From positions 2,537,001 through 2,601,000 of the forward strand of contig NZ_VFPT01000001.1 of assembly GCF_006716865.1 (NCBI RefSeq): 64,000 nucleotides of DNA, read 5' to 3'. Position 1 is the stretch's first letter; every line of letters starts with the position of its first letter. The translations under genes and the position numbers were made by a program. The notes below the pieces were generated by a model that had not been told where the DNA came from, made no database searches, and saw only the letters and a program-made list of their open reading frames with translations. Source of the stretch: Roseinatronobacter monicus. GTDB taxonomy: Bacteria > Pseudomonadota > Alphaproteobacteria > Rhodobacterales > Rhodobacteraceae. Of the stretch, positions 17,168-27,696 are shown piece by piece.

Positions 17168-18382
17168 TTACGCACCTTCCCGTGCAACGATGCTGGCACC
17201 GTCGGTCAACGCACTGGCGGGGTACAGCACCACCTGTGCCCCCGCGCTCAGACCCTCCAGAACCTCTGCCTGACCGGCGGCCTGACGCCCGATGCTGACA
17301 GAGCGCAGGCGGGCATTGCCCCCCTCCGCGGTAAAAACAGCCCACCCCTCGCCGTGGCGGAACAGGGCGGATTGCGGCACTTGCAACACGTCATCCGCGT
17401 CCCACAGGATCAGCCGGACATGGACACGGAACCCTTCACCCAGACCGGGGCGGCCCTCGGGCGGGGTCAGCAGGTCCAGCCGCAGCCGCACGCGCTGCTC
17501 CTCAATCCCCAAGGCAGAGACGCGGGTGAAGGCCGCAGGCTCGATCCGGCGCAGTTGCGCTTCCAACGCGCCGGTCCCACCCCAACGCTCAACCAGCGCA
17601 TGGGCACCGGGCGGCACCTGCACGGCATCGGCTGACAGCAGGTCCAGCTCGATCTCCATCTCGTCCAGATTGCCGATGGTCAGAAGCGGGCTGCCAGCCT
17701 GAACCAGCCGCGCGCTCATGTCGGACACCGCCAGCACGATACCGGTCTGCGGTGCCAGAATGCGCACACAGCATTCGCCCGGATCAGCGTTGGGGTCGAA
17801 CAGGGCCTGCGGCCCCATCATCTGTGCCTGCGCACGGATCAGCGTGGCGCGGTTCAGGTCCAACTGGGACTGGGCCGCGACCAAGGCCTGCTGCGCAGTC
17901 TGATACTCGGCCTCTATATCTTCGAGCATACGCTGCGCAATCGTGCCCCGCGCGGCCAGTGCGCGCGCACGTTCAAGCTGGGTTCCAGCATGTGCAAGAC
18001 CGGTCTCGGCCTGACGCAGATTGCTTTCAGCCAATGCGACAGCGGCCTGCGCCTCGGCCACGGTGGCCTCGGCCTGCGCGCGCGAGCGGGCATCCATCAG
18101 CGCCGGATCAGCGGGCTGGATCACTGCCACCACCGTCTCCGCCGCAACCACCGCGTCACCCACCTCGACCGGCGAGCGGGTGGCCGTGCCGGTAATCGGG
18201 GCGGCAATGGCATAGGGCGCGCGCACGCGGGTCACACCCTGCGCCGCAATCGTGCCCTGCATCGGCCCATGTGTGACCGTGGCCAGATCAACCGGTTGCG
18301 GCTGTGGCCAGAGCGCCCAGACCAGTGCCGCCACCAGCCCTACCCCAACCGCCCCCAGTCCAAGCTTGCGCATCATGCCCAT
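17168..18382 (-). CDS. Periplasmic adaptor of a MacAB-like exporter (HlyD/RND family)
   Basis: A 404-residue protein with one N-terminal membrane anchor (LGLGAVGVGLVAALVWALW), a split biotinyl-lipoyl domain (VRAPYAIAAPITGTATRSPVEVG ... ILAPQTGIVLAV), a long Ala/Gln-rich alpha-hairpin between them at about residues 95-195, and a beta-barrel end. This is the membrane fusion protein that links an inner-membrane ABC permease to the periplasm or an outer-membrane channel. It is the last gene of the unit ATPase-permease-adaptor, 13 nt after the permease stop. No TolC gene is in the window. Confidence 0.88.
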   Translation of the reverse strand: MGMMRKLGLGAVGVGLVAALVWALWPQPQPVDLATVTHGPMQGTIAAQGVTRVRAPYAIAAPITGTATRSPVEVGDAVVAAETVVAVIQPADPALMDARSRAQAEATVAEAQAAVALAESNLRQAETGLAHAGTQLERARALAARGTIAQRMLEDIEAEYQTAQQALVAAQSQLDLNRATLIRAQAQMMGPQALFDPNADPGECCVRILAPQTGIVLAVSDMSARLVQAGSPLLTIGNLDEMEIELDLLSADAVQVPPGAHALVERWGGTGALEAQLRRIEPAAFTRVSALGIEEQRVRLRLDLLTPPEGRPGLGEGFRVHVRLILWDADDVLQVPQSALFRHGEGWAVFTAEGGNARLRSVSIGRQAAGQAEVLEGLSAGAQVVLYPASALTDGASIVAREGA

Positions 18383-18395
18383 TGCGTTGCCTCCT

Positions 18396-20756
18396 TCACT
18401 CTCGCGCTTTCAGCGCTGTCGCCAGATCCACACGGTCCAGCCGCCGCCGCACCATCAACACCGAGCCGAGCGCTGCCAGAAAAACCGCTAATGCCGCCAA
18501 AGCGAATGTCCGGCGGGTAATGTAAAACGGGATCTGGAACATGTCGGTCGACATCGCGCCGACCAGCCCCACGGCCAGCCAATAGCCCGCCACCCAACCC
18601 AGCGGAATGGCCAGCAATGTCAGCAGCATCATCTCGCCCACCAGCACATAACCGACTTCGGCCCGGCTAAAGCCCAGAACGCGCAGACTGGCCAATTCAT
18701 AGCTGCGTTCCGACAACTGGATGCGGGCCGCGTTATAGACCACACCAACGGCGATCAGCACCCCGATCACTGTGTATATCCCCACCATTGTCAGCAGGTT
18801 CTCACTCAGCGTCGCGTCAAACTGGCGTCGTACCTCGGCCCAATCGGACAGGCCCGCGACCGCTGGCGTTTCCTTGATCGCGGCATTCAGATCTGCCATC
18901 CGGTCAGATTGCACGCCTAGATGGATCATGTTGACTTGCGGCGCAATATCCATCGCCGCAAACAGGGCCACCGCCGAGATATGGGCCTCCTGCCCCATGC
19001 CTTGCGCAATGATATCTGTGACCGGCAGGTTCAGCACCGCGCGCGGCGGGGCCAGCATTTCCAGCCGCAAAACCTCGCCCACGCGGATATCCAACGCGCG
19101 CGCCAGCATTTCGGGCAGCACCAGCCCTGCTGGTCCCGGCTCTACCACGCGGCCCGCGTCATCGACCAGCCGCGCAAGTTCCGCGCCTGCAAAGTGGCCC
19201 TGTAGCGCGGTCAGCCGGTTGCGATGTCCATTCACGGCCCGCACCGGCATGGCATAGGCCCCCTCTGCGTGAAGCACACCGGGCTGGCTCAGCGCATCCT
19301 GCACGGCGGCATCAGGCCGCGCGCGGTCCAGCATGAGTGTGACCTGCTGGCGATTGGCCTGCTGGAACACGCTGTCGGCCAACCGGTCAACGGCATCGAA
19401 CATGAAATAACTCATCACCAGCACCCCGACCGAGGCCGACACCCCGAACAGCGTAATCGCCGCCCGCCCCGGCCAGCGCAGGATCGAGCGGAAGATCATC
19501 ATCGTGGTCTGCCGAAGCTTGAGCGCGGCCAACCACCGGTCGGCGCGGCCTCGCGCGAAACTTGGGGGTGCGGGGGGCTGCATCGCTTCAGCCGGGGGCA
19601 GTTTTAGCGATGACCAGATTGCGCGCATCCCCCCAAGAACCACGGTCGCCATTCCCAACAGCGCCGAGATCACCAAGGCCTGCGTTCCCCAGTCACGGAT
19701 GATAAACGGGAAGCGAAAGAAATCGCCGTAAAGCCCGATCATCGCATCGGCGATCCACCAGCCGAAAACCCATCCCGCCACGACCCCGATCACCCCGATC
19801 AGAAGCGCGAGCTTCAGGTAATGTCCCGCAATCTCGCGCCGCCCGTAGCCCAGCGCCTTCATCAGCCCGATCTGCGCGCGCTCCATGGCGATCAGCCGTC
19901 CCAGAACCATATTGACCAGAAAGGCCGCGACAATCAGGAAAATCGGGGGCATGAAAGCGGCCATAGCGCCAAGTTGCTGCAACTCGCCATCGAGAAAGGC
20001 ATGCGATACCTGCTGGTCGCGCCCATGTGCGCCCGTGCCGCCATACGGGTCCAGCAAGCTGTCCAGCGCTGCGATGACCGCGCGTTCATCCGCGCCGCGC
20101 GTCAGGCGCAGGGATACCTCGTTCACAGCGCCCGCCATGTCCATCGCCGCCGCAGCGGCAGGTTCGGTCATCCAGATCAGGCCAAAGCGCCGGTCATCGG
20201 GCATCATGGCACCCGGTGGCATGGTGTAGATAAATTCAGGGCTGAGCACCCAGCCTGTGACAATCAGATCGCGCAAATGGCCATTCAGCACCCCGCGGAA
20301 GCGACTGCCGGGGGTCAGCCCGTGTATCTCGGCAAAGGGTTCTGACAGCGCCACCTCATCGGGTTGGTCGGGGTCCGGCAGACGACCCCGGCGGACCAGC
20401 GGCAGGTTCAGCCCCGGTCCGGCGGCGGGCAGCGACAGGATACGTCCGGTGGCAGGTTCGGCCATGCCATCAATGTCCAGCACGGCCTGAAAGCCGATCC
20501 GCCCTTCGACCTGCGCAACACCGGGGATCAGGCTTGCGGCTTGCACCACATCGGCAGGCGCGCGAGTGGCACCTGCAAACACATCCGCAAAGCGATGCCG
20601 CTCGTAATAGGCGGCCTGTGTCTGGATAAGCGTTGTCTGAGTCGCCTGCGCCCCGACCAGCACCATGACCCCGCAGCCCAGCACCAGTGCAATGGCCAGC
20701 GTTTGCGCCCAGATCCGGCGCAGATCGCGCAGCATCTTCCTGTCCAGCGCCCTCAC
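18396..20756 (-). CDS. ABC transporter permease, FtsX/MacB type with two FtsX domains
   Basis: A 786-residue protein with an N-terminal helix, a large periplasmic domain, an FtsX block of three helices near residues 270-370, a second periplasmic domain and a final FtsX block ([36 protein letters not shown]). The SERxxELxxLR pattern is the family coupling signature. The start is GTG at 20756, which overlaps the ATPase stop (GTGA). The layout is that of lipoprotein- or small-molecule-handling mechanotransmission transporters. Cargo is unknown. Confidence 0.85.
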   Translation of the reverse strand: MRALDRKMLRDLRRIWAQTLAIALVLGCGVMVLVGAQATQTTLIQTQAAYYERHRFADVFAGATRAPADVVQAASLIPGVAQVEGRIGFQAVLDIDGMAEPATGRILSLPAAGPGLNLPLVRRGRLPDPDQPDEVALSEPFAEIHGLTPGSRFRGVLNGHLRDLIVTGWVLSPEFIYTMPPGAMMPDDRRFGLIWMTEPAAAAAMDMAGAVNEVSLRLTRGADERAVIAALDSLLDPYGGTGAHGRDQQVSHAFLDGELQQLGAMAAFMPPIFLIVAAFLVNMVLGRLIAMERAQIGLMKALGYGRREIAGHYLKLALLIGVIGVVAGWVFGWWIADAMIGLYGDFFRFPFIIRDWGTQALVISALLGMATVVLGGMRAIWSSLKLPPAEAMQPPAPPSFARGRADRWLAALKLRQTTMMIFRSILRWPGRAAITLFGVSASVGVLVMSYFMFDAVDRLADSVFQQANRQQVTLMLDRARPDAAVQDALSQPGVLHAEGAYAMPVRAVNGHRNRLTALQGHFAGAELARLVDDAGRVVEPGPAGLVLPEMLARALDIRVGEVLRLEMLAPPRAVLNLPVTDIIAQGMGQEAHISAVALFAAMDIAPQVNMIHLGVQSDRMADLNAAIKETPAVAGLSDWAEVRRQFDATLSENLLTMVGIYTVIGVLIAVGVVYNAARIQLSERSYELASLRVLGFSRAEVGYVLVGEMMLLTLLAIPLGWVAGYWLAVGLVGAMSTDMFQIPFYITRRTFALAALAVFLAALGSVLMVRRRLDRVDLATALKARE

Positions 20757-21475
20757 CAACTAACCTCCGAAGGCAGGACGCGGTCGGCGTTGACCTCATC
20801 ACGGATGACGCGGCCATCAGCCAGCACCACCACCCGGTGCGCGATACGCTGGATGCTGGCGTTGTGGGTGATCAGCACTGTGGCCGTGCCCAGATCGCGG
20901 TTGACTTCATGCAGTGCGTCGAGCACCTGAATGCCGGTCTTGCTGTCCAGCGCGCCCGTCGGCTCGTCACACAAAAGCACATCGGGGCGCTTGGCAATGG
21001 CGCGGGCTATGGCCACGCGCTGTTGCTCGCCCCCTGACAACTCTGCCGGGAAATGGTCCAGCCGGTGCGCAAGGCCGACACGGTCGAGCGCTTCTTCCGG
21101 CGTCATCGGATCGCGGGCGATTTCGGTCACCAGCGCCACGTTTTCGCGCGCGGTCAGACTGGGAACAAGGTTATAGAACTGAAAGACAAACCCCACATGG
21201 TCGCGCCGGAAGGCCGTCAGTTGGCGGTCGGTCGCCTGCGTCAAATCCCGGTCACGAAAAAACACCTGCCCGCCCGAAGGCAGATCAAGGCCGCCCAAGA
21301 TATTCACCAGTGTCGATTTGCCCGACCCTGACGCGCCCAGAAGTACCACCATCTCGCCTTCGGCCAAGGACAGATCGACACCGCGCAAGGCCCAAACCTC
21401 GACCGCGCCGGTCCGGTACACCCGGGTCACGCCTTCCGCCCGAAAGACCGGCAAGATATGTGTGTCACGCATCAT
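20753..21475 (-). CDS. ABC transporter ATP-binding protein, LolD/MacB type
   Basis: A 240-residue ATPase with Walker [11 protein letters not shown]-loop [13 protein letters not shown], signature [14 protein letters not shown], Walker [13 protein letters not shown] and the switch histidine ITHN. The N-terminus has no ribosome site upstream of the ATG at 21475. A canonical FNR box (21509-21522) and a TAAACT hexamer at 21482-21487 would place transcription start at about this ATG, so a leaderless message is possible. First gene of the three-gene export operon. Confidence 0.92.
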   Translation of the reverse strand: MMRDTHILPVFRAEGVTRVYRTGAVEVWALRGVDLSLAEGEMVVLLGASGSGKSTLVNILGGLDLPSGGQVFFRDRDLTQATDRQLTAFRRDHVGFVFQFYNLVPSLTARENVALVTEIARDPMTPEEALDRVGLAHRLDHFPAELSGGEQQRVAIARAIAKRPDVLLCDEPTGALDSKTGIQVLDALHEVNRDLGTATVLITHNASIQRIAHRVVVLADGRVIRDEVNADRVLPSEVSW

Positions 21476-21508
21476 GCGGGCAGTTTATCATATGCAGGCG
21501 AGAACCGC

Positions 21509-21522
21509 TTGATCTGCATCAA
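21509..21522. promoter_or_regulatory. Canonical FNR box TTGAT-N4-ATCAA
   Basis: TTGATCTGCATCAA matches the FNR/FnrL/FixK consensus exactly. Its centre is 40 nt upstream of the ABC ATPase start codon, with candidate -10 hexamer TAAACT (minus strand, 21487-21482) about 31 nt from the centre, as in class II FNR-activated promoters. Confidence 0.75.
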
Positions 21523-21617
21523 GCCACTGGCACGCAACTCAGGGCAAAGTGCGTATTTTCGTCGTAATGTTGGCCAGACCTGCAAGCGCGGCAGGCCTTC
21601 GACTTGCAACAGGCGGT

Positions 21618-22247
21618 TCAGGACAGGATATCTGCAATCGCCGCAAGCGTGGGCACACGTTCGACCCGATTGAGCAGATTTGTCGGCATCCGGTTGCGGC
21701 CCTCATTCTCGAACAGAATAAACTGCATTCCCGCATTCAAGGCGAATTGAAGGTCAAAAACCATATCGCCGACATAGAGTATTTCCTCAGGCCGCAGCTT
21801 GGTCTCGGCACATAGCATAAGCGCTGATTGCGGGTCCGGCTTGCCTTTTGCAACTTCATTGGCACAGATCAGCGTGTCGACATCAATATTCAATTCCTCA
21901 AGCAAAGGCGCGGCATTGCTGCTGGGCTTGGATGTGATGATCGACACCCCAAGCCCGCGCTGGCGGCACTTGCGCAGCAGGTCATCTGCGCCGTCGATCT
22001 TGCGGATCTTGTCCTGTCGGGTCCGCGTGCCTTCGAAATACAGCTCTGCCAACTCGTTGCGGTAGCTCGTCAGGCCAATGGTGGCGAGGATGGTATCAAA
22101 GGGCAGCCCGACGTAGCGGCGATAACTCTCAAAACCGCAGGTGATGCCCAGTTTGCGGGTCGCCTCCTCCCACGACTGCCGCATGACCCCGAAGGAATCT
22201 ACCAGCGTTCCATCAAGGTCGAAGGACACATGCCTGATTGCGGTCAT
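21618..22247 (-). CDS. HAD-superfamily phosphatase (phosphoglycolate-phosphatase-like)
   Basis: A 209-residue HAD hydrolase: motif I FDLDGTLVDS, motif II SIITSKPSS, motif III Lys in AKGKPDP, motif IV LYVGDMVFDLQFA. A small alpha-helical cap between motifs I and II is consistent with small phosphorylated substrates. The ATG overlaps the kdsB-like stop (ATGA), so it is made with the Kdo activation enzyme. It is not of the capless KdsC type, so a role as Kdo-8-phosphate phosphatase would be unusual; removing a phosphate from another sugar precursor is possible. Confidence 0.8.
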   Translation of the reverse strand: MTAIRHVSFDLDGTLVDSFGVMRQSWEEATRKLGITCGFESYRRYVGLPFDTILATIGLTSYRNELAELYFEGTRTRQDKIRKIDGADDLLRKCRQRGLGVSIITSKPSSNAAPLLEELNIDVDTLICANEVAKGKPDPQSALMLCAETKLRPEEILYVGDMVFDLQFALNAGMQFILFENEGRNRMPTNLLNRVERVPTLAAIADILS

Positions 22248-23008
22248 GCTGGCACCTCATATGCAAAATTTTCTTTGAAAAGCGGGTCGCGCTCCATCAT
22301 CCGGCAGGCCAGACGGTAATCTTCTGGGGTGTCCACCGAGAGGCTCGCGCCTTCTTGCGGAAAGGTTCCGACCGGCTCGCCCAGTTCGATCAGGCGCATC
22401 AGTTCGATGCGCTCGATATTCTCCAGCGCGGTTGGCTTGCTGGCGGCAAATGCCCGCAAGCCTGTCAACCGAAAGCCAATCACGCTCAGGTGCTTTTTCA
22501 ACGGCTGGCGCACCGCGCCGAAATGGCAGGGGATATCGCTGCGCGAGAAGTATATGACACGATCGCCGCTTGCGACGATCTTGACGCGGTTGATATTGTC
22601 GTATTCGTCCATCAACTGATAGGGCACGACGCAGCGATAGGCGCTGTTGGCCACGAAATCAGCGACCTGCTCGATATAGTCTGGCTGCACAAAAGGCTCG
22701 TCGCCCTGCACATCAATGATGATATCCGCCTCATCCAAGCCCAAGGTTTCACTGGCTTCGGCAATGCGCTCGGTGCCGTTGACATGGCTTTGGCGGGTCA
22801 GGCACACCCCGATACCGTAGCGTTCGCAGGCCAGCAGTATCTCGATTGAATCGGTGCAGACAACAACCTGATCAATGCGCGGCGACAGCATGGCGCGGCG
22901 GGCAACATGAACGATCATCGGCAATCCGCAAATATCCAAAAGCGGTTTTCCGGGCAGGCGGGAACTTTCCATCCGGGCCGGAATCAAGGCAATAATTCGG
23001 TCGGTCAT
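22244..23008 (-). CDS. kdsB: 3-deoxy-manno-octulosonate cytidylyltransferase (KdsB family)
   Basis: A 254-residue nucleotidyltransferase with the N-terminal CTP-binding signature IPARMESSRLPGKPL, the metal-binding VQGDEPF and the C-terminal SVDTPEDYR. It activates Kdo or a Kdo-like acid to the CMP-sugar for LPS core or capsule synthesis. The ATG at 23008 follows GAGAATGA and is preferred over codon 23047. Some positions, such as NGTER where SGTDR is more usual, suggest a divergent branch that may act on a modified octulosonate; that is inference. Confidence 0.82.
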   Translation of the reverse strand: MTDRIIALIPARMESSRLPGKPLLDICGLPMIVHVARRAMLSPRIDQVVVCTDSIEILLACERYGIGVCLTRQSHVNGTERIAEASETLGLDEADIIIDVQGDEPFVQPDYIEQVADFVANSAYRCVVPYQLMDEYDNINRVKIVASGDRVIYFSRSDIPCHFGAVRQPLKKHLSVIGFRLTGLRAFAASKPTALENIERIELMRLIELGEPVGTFPQEGASLSVDTPEDYRLACRMMERDPLFKENFAYEVPA

Positions 23009-23070
23009 CGTGTCATTCTCATTTGCTTTCGACCGATCTTCGGCCATATCTATGGCGCATGAGAGCGCCG

Positions 23071-24417
23071 CTACACAGCCCGCTTGCTGGCGGGCATACA
23101 GGCCAGATCACACAGATCAGTGGCAATTCTGGCGGCAAAACCGCGCGCAGATTCAAGCGGGGCAGCAGGGTTATCGGACTGGCCGCGATCCTGCCAAAGT
23201 CGCAACGCCGTGTCGGCGATGGCCTGCGCGTCGCCAGCGACATGACACAGGCCCAGATCAACAAGGTATTGATAATCAGCCTGAAGTAGATGCGGAATGC
23301 CGCCCGCTAAAATCACACGCTGCTGGCTGATCGGCTCGAACGGGTTATGACCGTGGCCGCCGAACAGCGTGTTGCCCATGAAGACCGCAAACGAACGCTC
23401 GATCCAGTTGCCCATCTCGCCATACGTGTCGGTGATAAAAACCTGATCGCCCGGTTTTGGCACCTTATCGACAGAGCGGCGCGAAAACGGTGTCCTGCTG
23501 GCGCGCACCAATTCGGCCATCTCTTCCGCCTGATCCGTCCAGCGCGGCACAAGGATAAGGCGAAACTCGGGCAGTTGCGCCCGCGCAAGGCGTGCAGCTT
23601 CCAGCAAAACCGGCACTTCACGATTTGACACCGAAGCGCATGTCAGCACGGGTGCGTCGCCCCACTGCGCGTTTATCAAATTGATGATTGGCGCTGACAC
23701 GGTCAATGACGGGGCGTCCAGTTTCAGGTTTGGCGCACCCACGACCTTGCAATCTTGGCGAAACAGGGGCTGCGCGCTTGGTGCATCCTGTTCGGGGAAG
23801 ACATGCACAAAATCTACATGTGCGTGCATCCAATGCGCAAATCGGGGCTGTTTGCGACACAGCTTGCCCAAGCGCCCGTTCATCTGCGCATTGACAAGGG
23901 CAACAGGAATGTCGCGCGCTTTCAGCAACTCCATTGTATTTGGCCACATATCGCCTTCGCCAAAAACAGCGAGGCCGGGTTTCCAATGGGCAAGAAACCG
24001 TTTGATCGCGGCGCGTGTATCCAGCGGGGCAAGCTGCGTGATGACGCGCGCACGCTCGCCAAGCCGCGCGAAGACAGCCTTGCCCGAAGCTGTGCGCGTC
24101 GTAATCAGGCAGGTCACTGCCGGGTCATGTGCCAAGAATGCGCGGATCAGGGGCAGCAGCGCTGTCGCGTCGCCCGGCCCAATGGCGTGCAGCCAGATCA
24201 GCGGGCCAGCAGGGCGCGGCGAAAGGTCAATCGCAAGGCGCTCTGGCACTTGCGCTGCATCTTCGCGGTGGGGGTGGCGTGCCGCGCGGGCACGCAGTGC
24301 CGCGATTATGACGCGGCTTGGCAGAATTCCCGTCAGCCCACGGTACAGCCGTAGCAAGAGGCGCTCTCTCACCTGCATATGTGCCCATGCACCGCGCTCG
24401 GCCAGCCTGAAGCTCAT
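23071..24417 (-). CDS. Kdo transferase (WaaA/KdtA) family, atypical catalytic residue
   Basis: A 448-residue glycosyltransferase with the WaaA layout: N-terminal LIWLHAIGPGD, middle WPNTMELLKARDIPVALVNAQ, C-terminal FMGNTLFGGHGHNPFEP where the canonical GGHNPLE motif binds CMP-Kdo. In typical WaaA the N-terminal motif is HASSVGE and its Glu is catalytic; here Asp83 occupies that place. An upstream TTG at 24435 opens the same frame, but ATG 24417 after GAGAGAAAG is better placed. Followed by kdsB and the HAD gene, 62 nt away. The acceptor may be lipid A or another lipid. Confidence 0.8.
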   Translation of the reverse strand: MSFRLAERGAWAHMQVRERLLLRLYRGLTGILPSRVIIAALRARAARHPHREDAAQVPERLAIDLSPRPAGPLIWLHAIGPGDATALLPLIRAFLAHDPAVTCLITTRTASGKAVFARLGERARVITQLAPLDTRAAIKRFLAHWKPGLAVFGEGDMWPNTMELLKARDIPVALVNAQMNGRLGKLCRKQPRFAHWMHAHVDFVHVFPEQDAPSAQPLFRQDCKVVGAPNLKLDAPSLTVSAPIINLINAQWGDAPVLTCASVSNREVPVLLEAARLARAQLPEFRLILVPRWTDQAEEMAELVRASRTPFSRRSVDKVPKPGDQVFITDTYGEMGNWIERSFAVFMGNTLFGGHGHNPFEPISQQRVILAGGIPHLLQADYQYLVDLGLCHVAGDAQAIADTALRLWQDRGQSDNPAAPLESARGFAARIATDLCDLACMPASKRAV

Positions 24418-24733
24418 GCCGCGTCTTTCTCTCAAATAGCTTTTACCGCGTCAAAACTGTGCCGCAGGCGGAAGCAGCCTCATCGTCTTATACACGTTTA
24501 TGTGATAGCAGGCTTATTGCCTACGGCAAGCCCCCACCTGCCAATCTGTGGCCAATCTTGACGACGGCGCAGAGTTCAAGAAGGCGCACAGCTGATGCGT
24601 TGACTTGCGCGCGGGCTTGGGCAATGCATGACTTATGCAAGATGTGACCGCCGACCAAGTCCTCTGCCACATGCCCTGACAAATGGTTCATCCGCGTTTA
24701 GGGACAATTATGGAACAACATCGGAGGCCCGCA
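24418..24733. other. Divergent intergenic region, waaA-like / kbl
   Basis: About 316 nt between two outward-facing genes. It must hold both promoters. I see no RNA gene and no convincing operator. An imperfect hairpin (GGCTTATTGCC-TAC-GGCAAGCC) lies at about 24510-24531. Confidence 0.5.
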
Positions 24734-25924
24734 ATGCCAAACGCCTTTCTTGACGACATTCGCGCAACGCTTGGCGAAATCCAGACTGATGGGCTGTTCA
24801 AGACCGAACGTTTGATCACCACCCCGCAATCTACGCGCGTACATGTGGGTGGGCATGAGGTGATCAACCTGTGCGCCAATAATTACCTTGGGCTGGCAGA
24901 CAATCCCGCATTGATCGCAGCAGCAACGCAAGCCATGACCGATCATGGCTTTGGCATGGCCTCGGTCCGGTTCATCTGCGGTACGCAAGACCTGCACCGC
25001 CAGTTGGAAACACGCCTCGCACAGTATCTGAGGTGCGAGGACAGCATCCTGTTCGCCGCCTGCTTTGACGCAAATGGCGCGTTGTTTGAGCCACTTCTGG
25101 GGCCAGAAGACGCCGTCATATCGGACGCGCTGAACCATGCCAGTATCATTGACGGTATCCGCCTGAGCAAGGCGCGGCGCTACCGCTACGCCAATTCGGA
25201 TATGGTTGATCTTGAGGCGCAACTAAAGGCCGCCCGCGAAGGTGGCGCGCGCCATATCATGATCGCCACCGATGGCGTGTTCAGCATGGATGGCACTCTG
25301 GCCAAGTTGCCGGACATCCGCGCCTTGGCCGACCAATATGATGCGCTTGTGATGGTGGATGACTGCCACGCCACGGGCTTCATGGGGCCGCAGGGGCGCG
25401 GCACGCCTGCCCATTTCGGGGTGCAGGCAGATACCCTGACCGGCACGCTGGGCAAGGCTTTGGGCGGTGCCCTGGGCGGCTATATCGCCGGGCCGCAACC
25501 CGTGATCGATCTTTTGCGCCAGCGCGCACGGCCCTATCTGTTCTCGAACGCCTTGCCCCCGTCGATTGTCGCCGCCGGCATCGCCGCGCTGGATATTGTC
25601 GAGCGGGCCGATAATCTGCGCGCAACGTTGTTCGACAATGCGGCCCATTGGCGCGCGGGGCTGACAGATGCGGGGTTCGATCTGCTGCCGGGCGAGCACC
25701 CTATCATCCCTGTCATGCTCTATGACGCACATAAAGCGCAGGCGATGGCGGCGCGGTTGTTCGAGCTTGGTGTCTATGTGTCGGGGTTTTTCTTTCCGGT
25801 TGTGCCCAAAGGGCAGGCCCGCATCCGCACCCAGATGAACGCGGCCCTGACCCGCGCTGATCTGGATCAGGCGCTTGCGGCATTCGCACAGGCCGGGCGC
25901 GACACAGGGGTTTTGACAAAATGA
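24734..25924 (+). CDS. kbl: 2-amino-3-ketobutyrate CoA ligase (glycine C-acetyltransferase)
   Basis: A 396-residue PLP enzyme of the alpha-oxoamine synthase family. The PLP lysine is in [14 protein letters not shown] (Lys241), the PLP-phosphate segment is [13 protein letters not shown], and [10 protein letters not shown] is near the N-terminus. It splits 2-amino-3-ketobutyrate with CoA to glycine and acetyl-CoA, the second step of threonine catabolism. The start at 24734 follows GGAGG and replaces a longer frame from 24683. Its stop overlaps the tdh start (ATGA), giving a coupled kbl-tdh operon. Confidence 0.95.
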   Translation: MPNAFLDDIRATLGEIQTDGLFKTERLITTPQSTRVHVGGHEVINLCANNYLGLADNPALIAAATQAMTDHGFGMASVRFICGTQDLHRQLETRLAQYLRCEDSILFAACFDANGALFEPLLGPEDAVISDALNHASIIDGIRLSKARRYRYANSDMVDLEAQLKAAREGGARHIMIATDGVFSMDGTLAKLPDIRALADQYDALVMVDDCHATGFMGPQGRGTPAHFGVQADTLTGTLGKALGGALGGYIAGPQPVIDLLRQRARPYLFSNALPPSIVAAGIAALDIVERADNLRATLFDNAAHWRAGLTDAGFDLLPGEHPIIPVMLYDAHKAQAMAARLFELGVYVSGFFFPVVPKGQARIRTQMNAALTRADLDQALAAFAQAGRDTGVLTK

Positions 25925-26946
25925 AGGCACTGGAAAAATCCCTGCCCAAAGCGGGCTTGTGGCAGATCACGGCACCTGGCCCCGAAATTGGCCCCGATGA
26001 CGTGCTGATCCGTGTCAACAAGACGGGTATTTGCGGCACGGATATTCATATCTGGAACTGGGATGACTGGGCGCAGCGCACTGTGCCGGTGCCGCTTATC
26101 ACCGGCCATGAATTCGCAGGCGAAATTGTCGAGATGGGCCGCAATGTCACCGGCTTGGAGATTGGTCAGCGCTGTTCCGGCGAGGGGCATCTGATTGGCC
26201 GTGACAGCCGCCAGAGCCGCGCAGGCAAATTTCATCTGGACCCCGCCACGCGGGGCATTGGCGTGAATGAGCAGGGCGCATTCGCGGAATACCTGCGCCT
26301 GCCTGCTTTCAATGTCGTGCCCCTGCCCGATGCGATTGATGACGAGATCGGCGCGATCCTTGACCCGTTGGGCAATGCGGTTCACACGGCGCTGTCCTTC
26401 GATCTGGTGGGCGAGGATGTGCTGATCACAGGCGCTGGCCCCATCGGGATCATGGCGGCCGCAGTTGCCCGCCATGTCGGTGCGCGCCATGTAGTGATCA
26501 CCGATGTGAACCCCGCACGGCTGGACCTTGCCACACGCGTGGCGGATGTGGTGCCGGTGAATGTCGCACAAGAAGATATGGCCGATGTGAAAGCCCGCCT
26601 GAAAATGCGCGAAGGCTTCGATGTGGGGCTGGAGATGTCGGGCAATCAGCAGGCACTCGATCAGATGGTGGAAAATCTGGTCATGGGCGGGCGCATCGCA
26701 CTTCTGGGCATTCCGCCGGGCAAATCACCGGTGGACTGGTCGCGCATCGTGTTCAAGGCCATCACCATCAAGGGCGTCTACGGGCGCGAGATATTCGAGA
26801 CATGGTACAAGATGATCGCCATGCTGGAAAACGGGTTGAACATCCGCCCCGTCATAACGCATCGCTTTCCCGCCGATGATTTCGCGCAAGGGTTCGAAAT
26901 CATGCGCAGCGGCAGTTCCGGCAAGGTGGTGCTGGACTGGCGATGA
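25921..26946 (+). CDS. tdh: L-threonine 3-dehydrogenase lacking the structural zinc cysteines
   Basis: A 341-residue medium-chain dehydrogenase. The catalytic zinc ligands are present (Cys38 in GICGTD, His63-Glu64 in GHEFAGE) and the NAD site is [15 protein letters not shown]. The loop after SGEGH, which in E. coli Tdh carries four zinc cysteines, reads here [16 protein letters not shown], with Gly93, Ser96, Ser99 and Asp107 at those places. The surrounding residues still align, so this is a zinc-loop variant rather than another enzyme. It oxidises threonine to 2-amino-3-ketobutyrate for Kbl. Converges with hisG. Confidence 0.93.
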   Translation: MKALEKSLPKAGLWQITAPGPEIGPDDVLIRVNKTGICGTDIHIWNWDDWAQRTVPVPLITGHEFAGEIVEMGRNVTGLEIGQRCSGEGHLIGRDSRQSRAGKFHLDPATRGIGVNEQGAFAEYLRLPAFNVVPLPDAIDDEIGAILDPLGNAVHTALSFDLVGEDVLITGAGPIGIMAAAVARHVGARHVVITDVNPARLDLATRVADVVPVNVAQEDMADVKARLKMREGFDVGLEMSGNQQALDQMVENLVMGGRIALLGIPPGKSPVDWSRIVFKAITIKGVYGREIFETWYKMIAMLENGLNIRPVITHRFPADDFAQGFEIMRSGSSGKVVLDWR

Positions 26947-26976
26947 GCCACACCGCTAACCCACGGCGCGCGCCCG

Positions 26977-27696
26977 CTATGCGTTTTGCAAAAGCGCGTC
27001 TGGCAGTGTCACACCAAGCTGCGCGCAAAACGCGCGCATGGCATCCGCCCCCGCGCCCCATTCGGCCCCGTGCGCCGCAAACAACGTCGCCTGCGAGCAA
27101 TGCACAGGCGGGTCGCGCAGTATTTTCAGGTGGTTGGCGCGCAATGTCTCGCCGGTTGAGGTGATGTCGGCAATCGCCTCGGCGGTCAGGTTCTTGACCG
27201 TGCCTTCGGTCGCACCCTGACTGTCGACCAACTGATAATCCGCCACCCCATGCGCGCGTAGATAGTCACGCACCAGCCGGTGATATTTGGTCGCAATCCG
27301 CAACCGAAAGCCATGACGCGCGCGAAACGCGCTGGCAACCGCATCCAGATCATCCAGCGTTTCCACATCGACCCACGCCTTTGGCACCGCCACGATCAGA
27401 TCGGCATGGCCGAACCCCATCGGCGCCAGTTCCACCACCGTTGCTGCCCAATCGGCCAGCTCCTCGCGCACAAGGTCCGACCCTGTGACGCCCAGATGTA
27501 TGCGCCCCGCTGCCAGTTCACGCGGGATTTCCGAGGCTGACAGCAACACCAGCTTGACCCCCGCGACCCCTTCGACCGCGCCTGCATATTCGCGCGCCTC
27601 GCCTGTGCGTTTCAGGCTGACGCCCCGCTCGGCGAACCAATCAAAGGTTTTCTCCATCAACCGCCCCTTGGACGGGACGCCCAGCAGCACAGTCAT
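26977..27696 (-). CDS. hisG: ATP phosphoribosyltransferase catalytic subunit, short form
   Basis: A 239-residue HisG of the short type, which lacks the C-terminal regulatory domain and needs HisZ. It begins VLLGVPSKGRLMEKT and has the PRPP-binding segment ADITSTGETLRAN. It catalyses the first step of histidine synthesis, joining ATP and PRPP. The start overlaps the hisZ stop by four bases (ATGA), so HisZ and HisG are produced together. Confidence 0.95.
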   Translation of the reverse strand: MTVLLGVPSKGRLMEKTFDWFAERGVSLKRTGEAREYAGAVEGVAGVKLVLLSASEIPRELAAGRIHLGVTGSDLVREELADWAATVVELAPMGFGHADLIVAVPKAWVDVETLDDLDAVASAFRARHGFRLRIATKYHRLVRDYLRAHGVADYQLVDSQGATEGTVKNLTAEAIADITSTGETLRANHLKILRDPPVHCSQATLFAAHGAEWGAGADAMRAFCAQLGVTLPDALLQNA

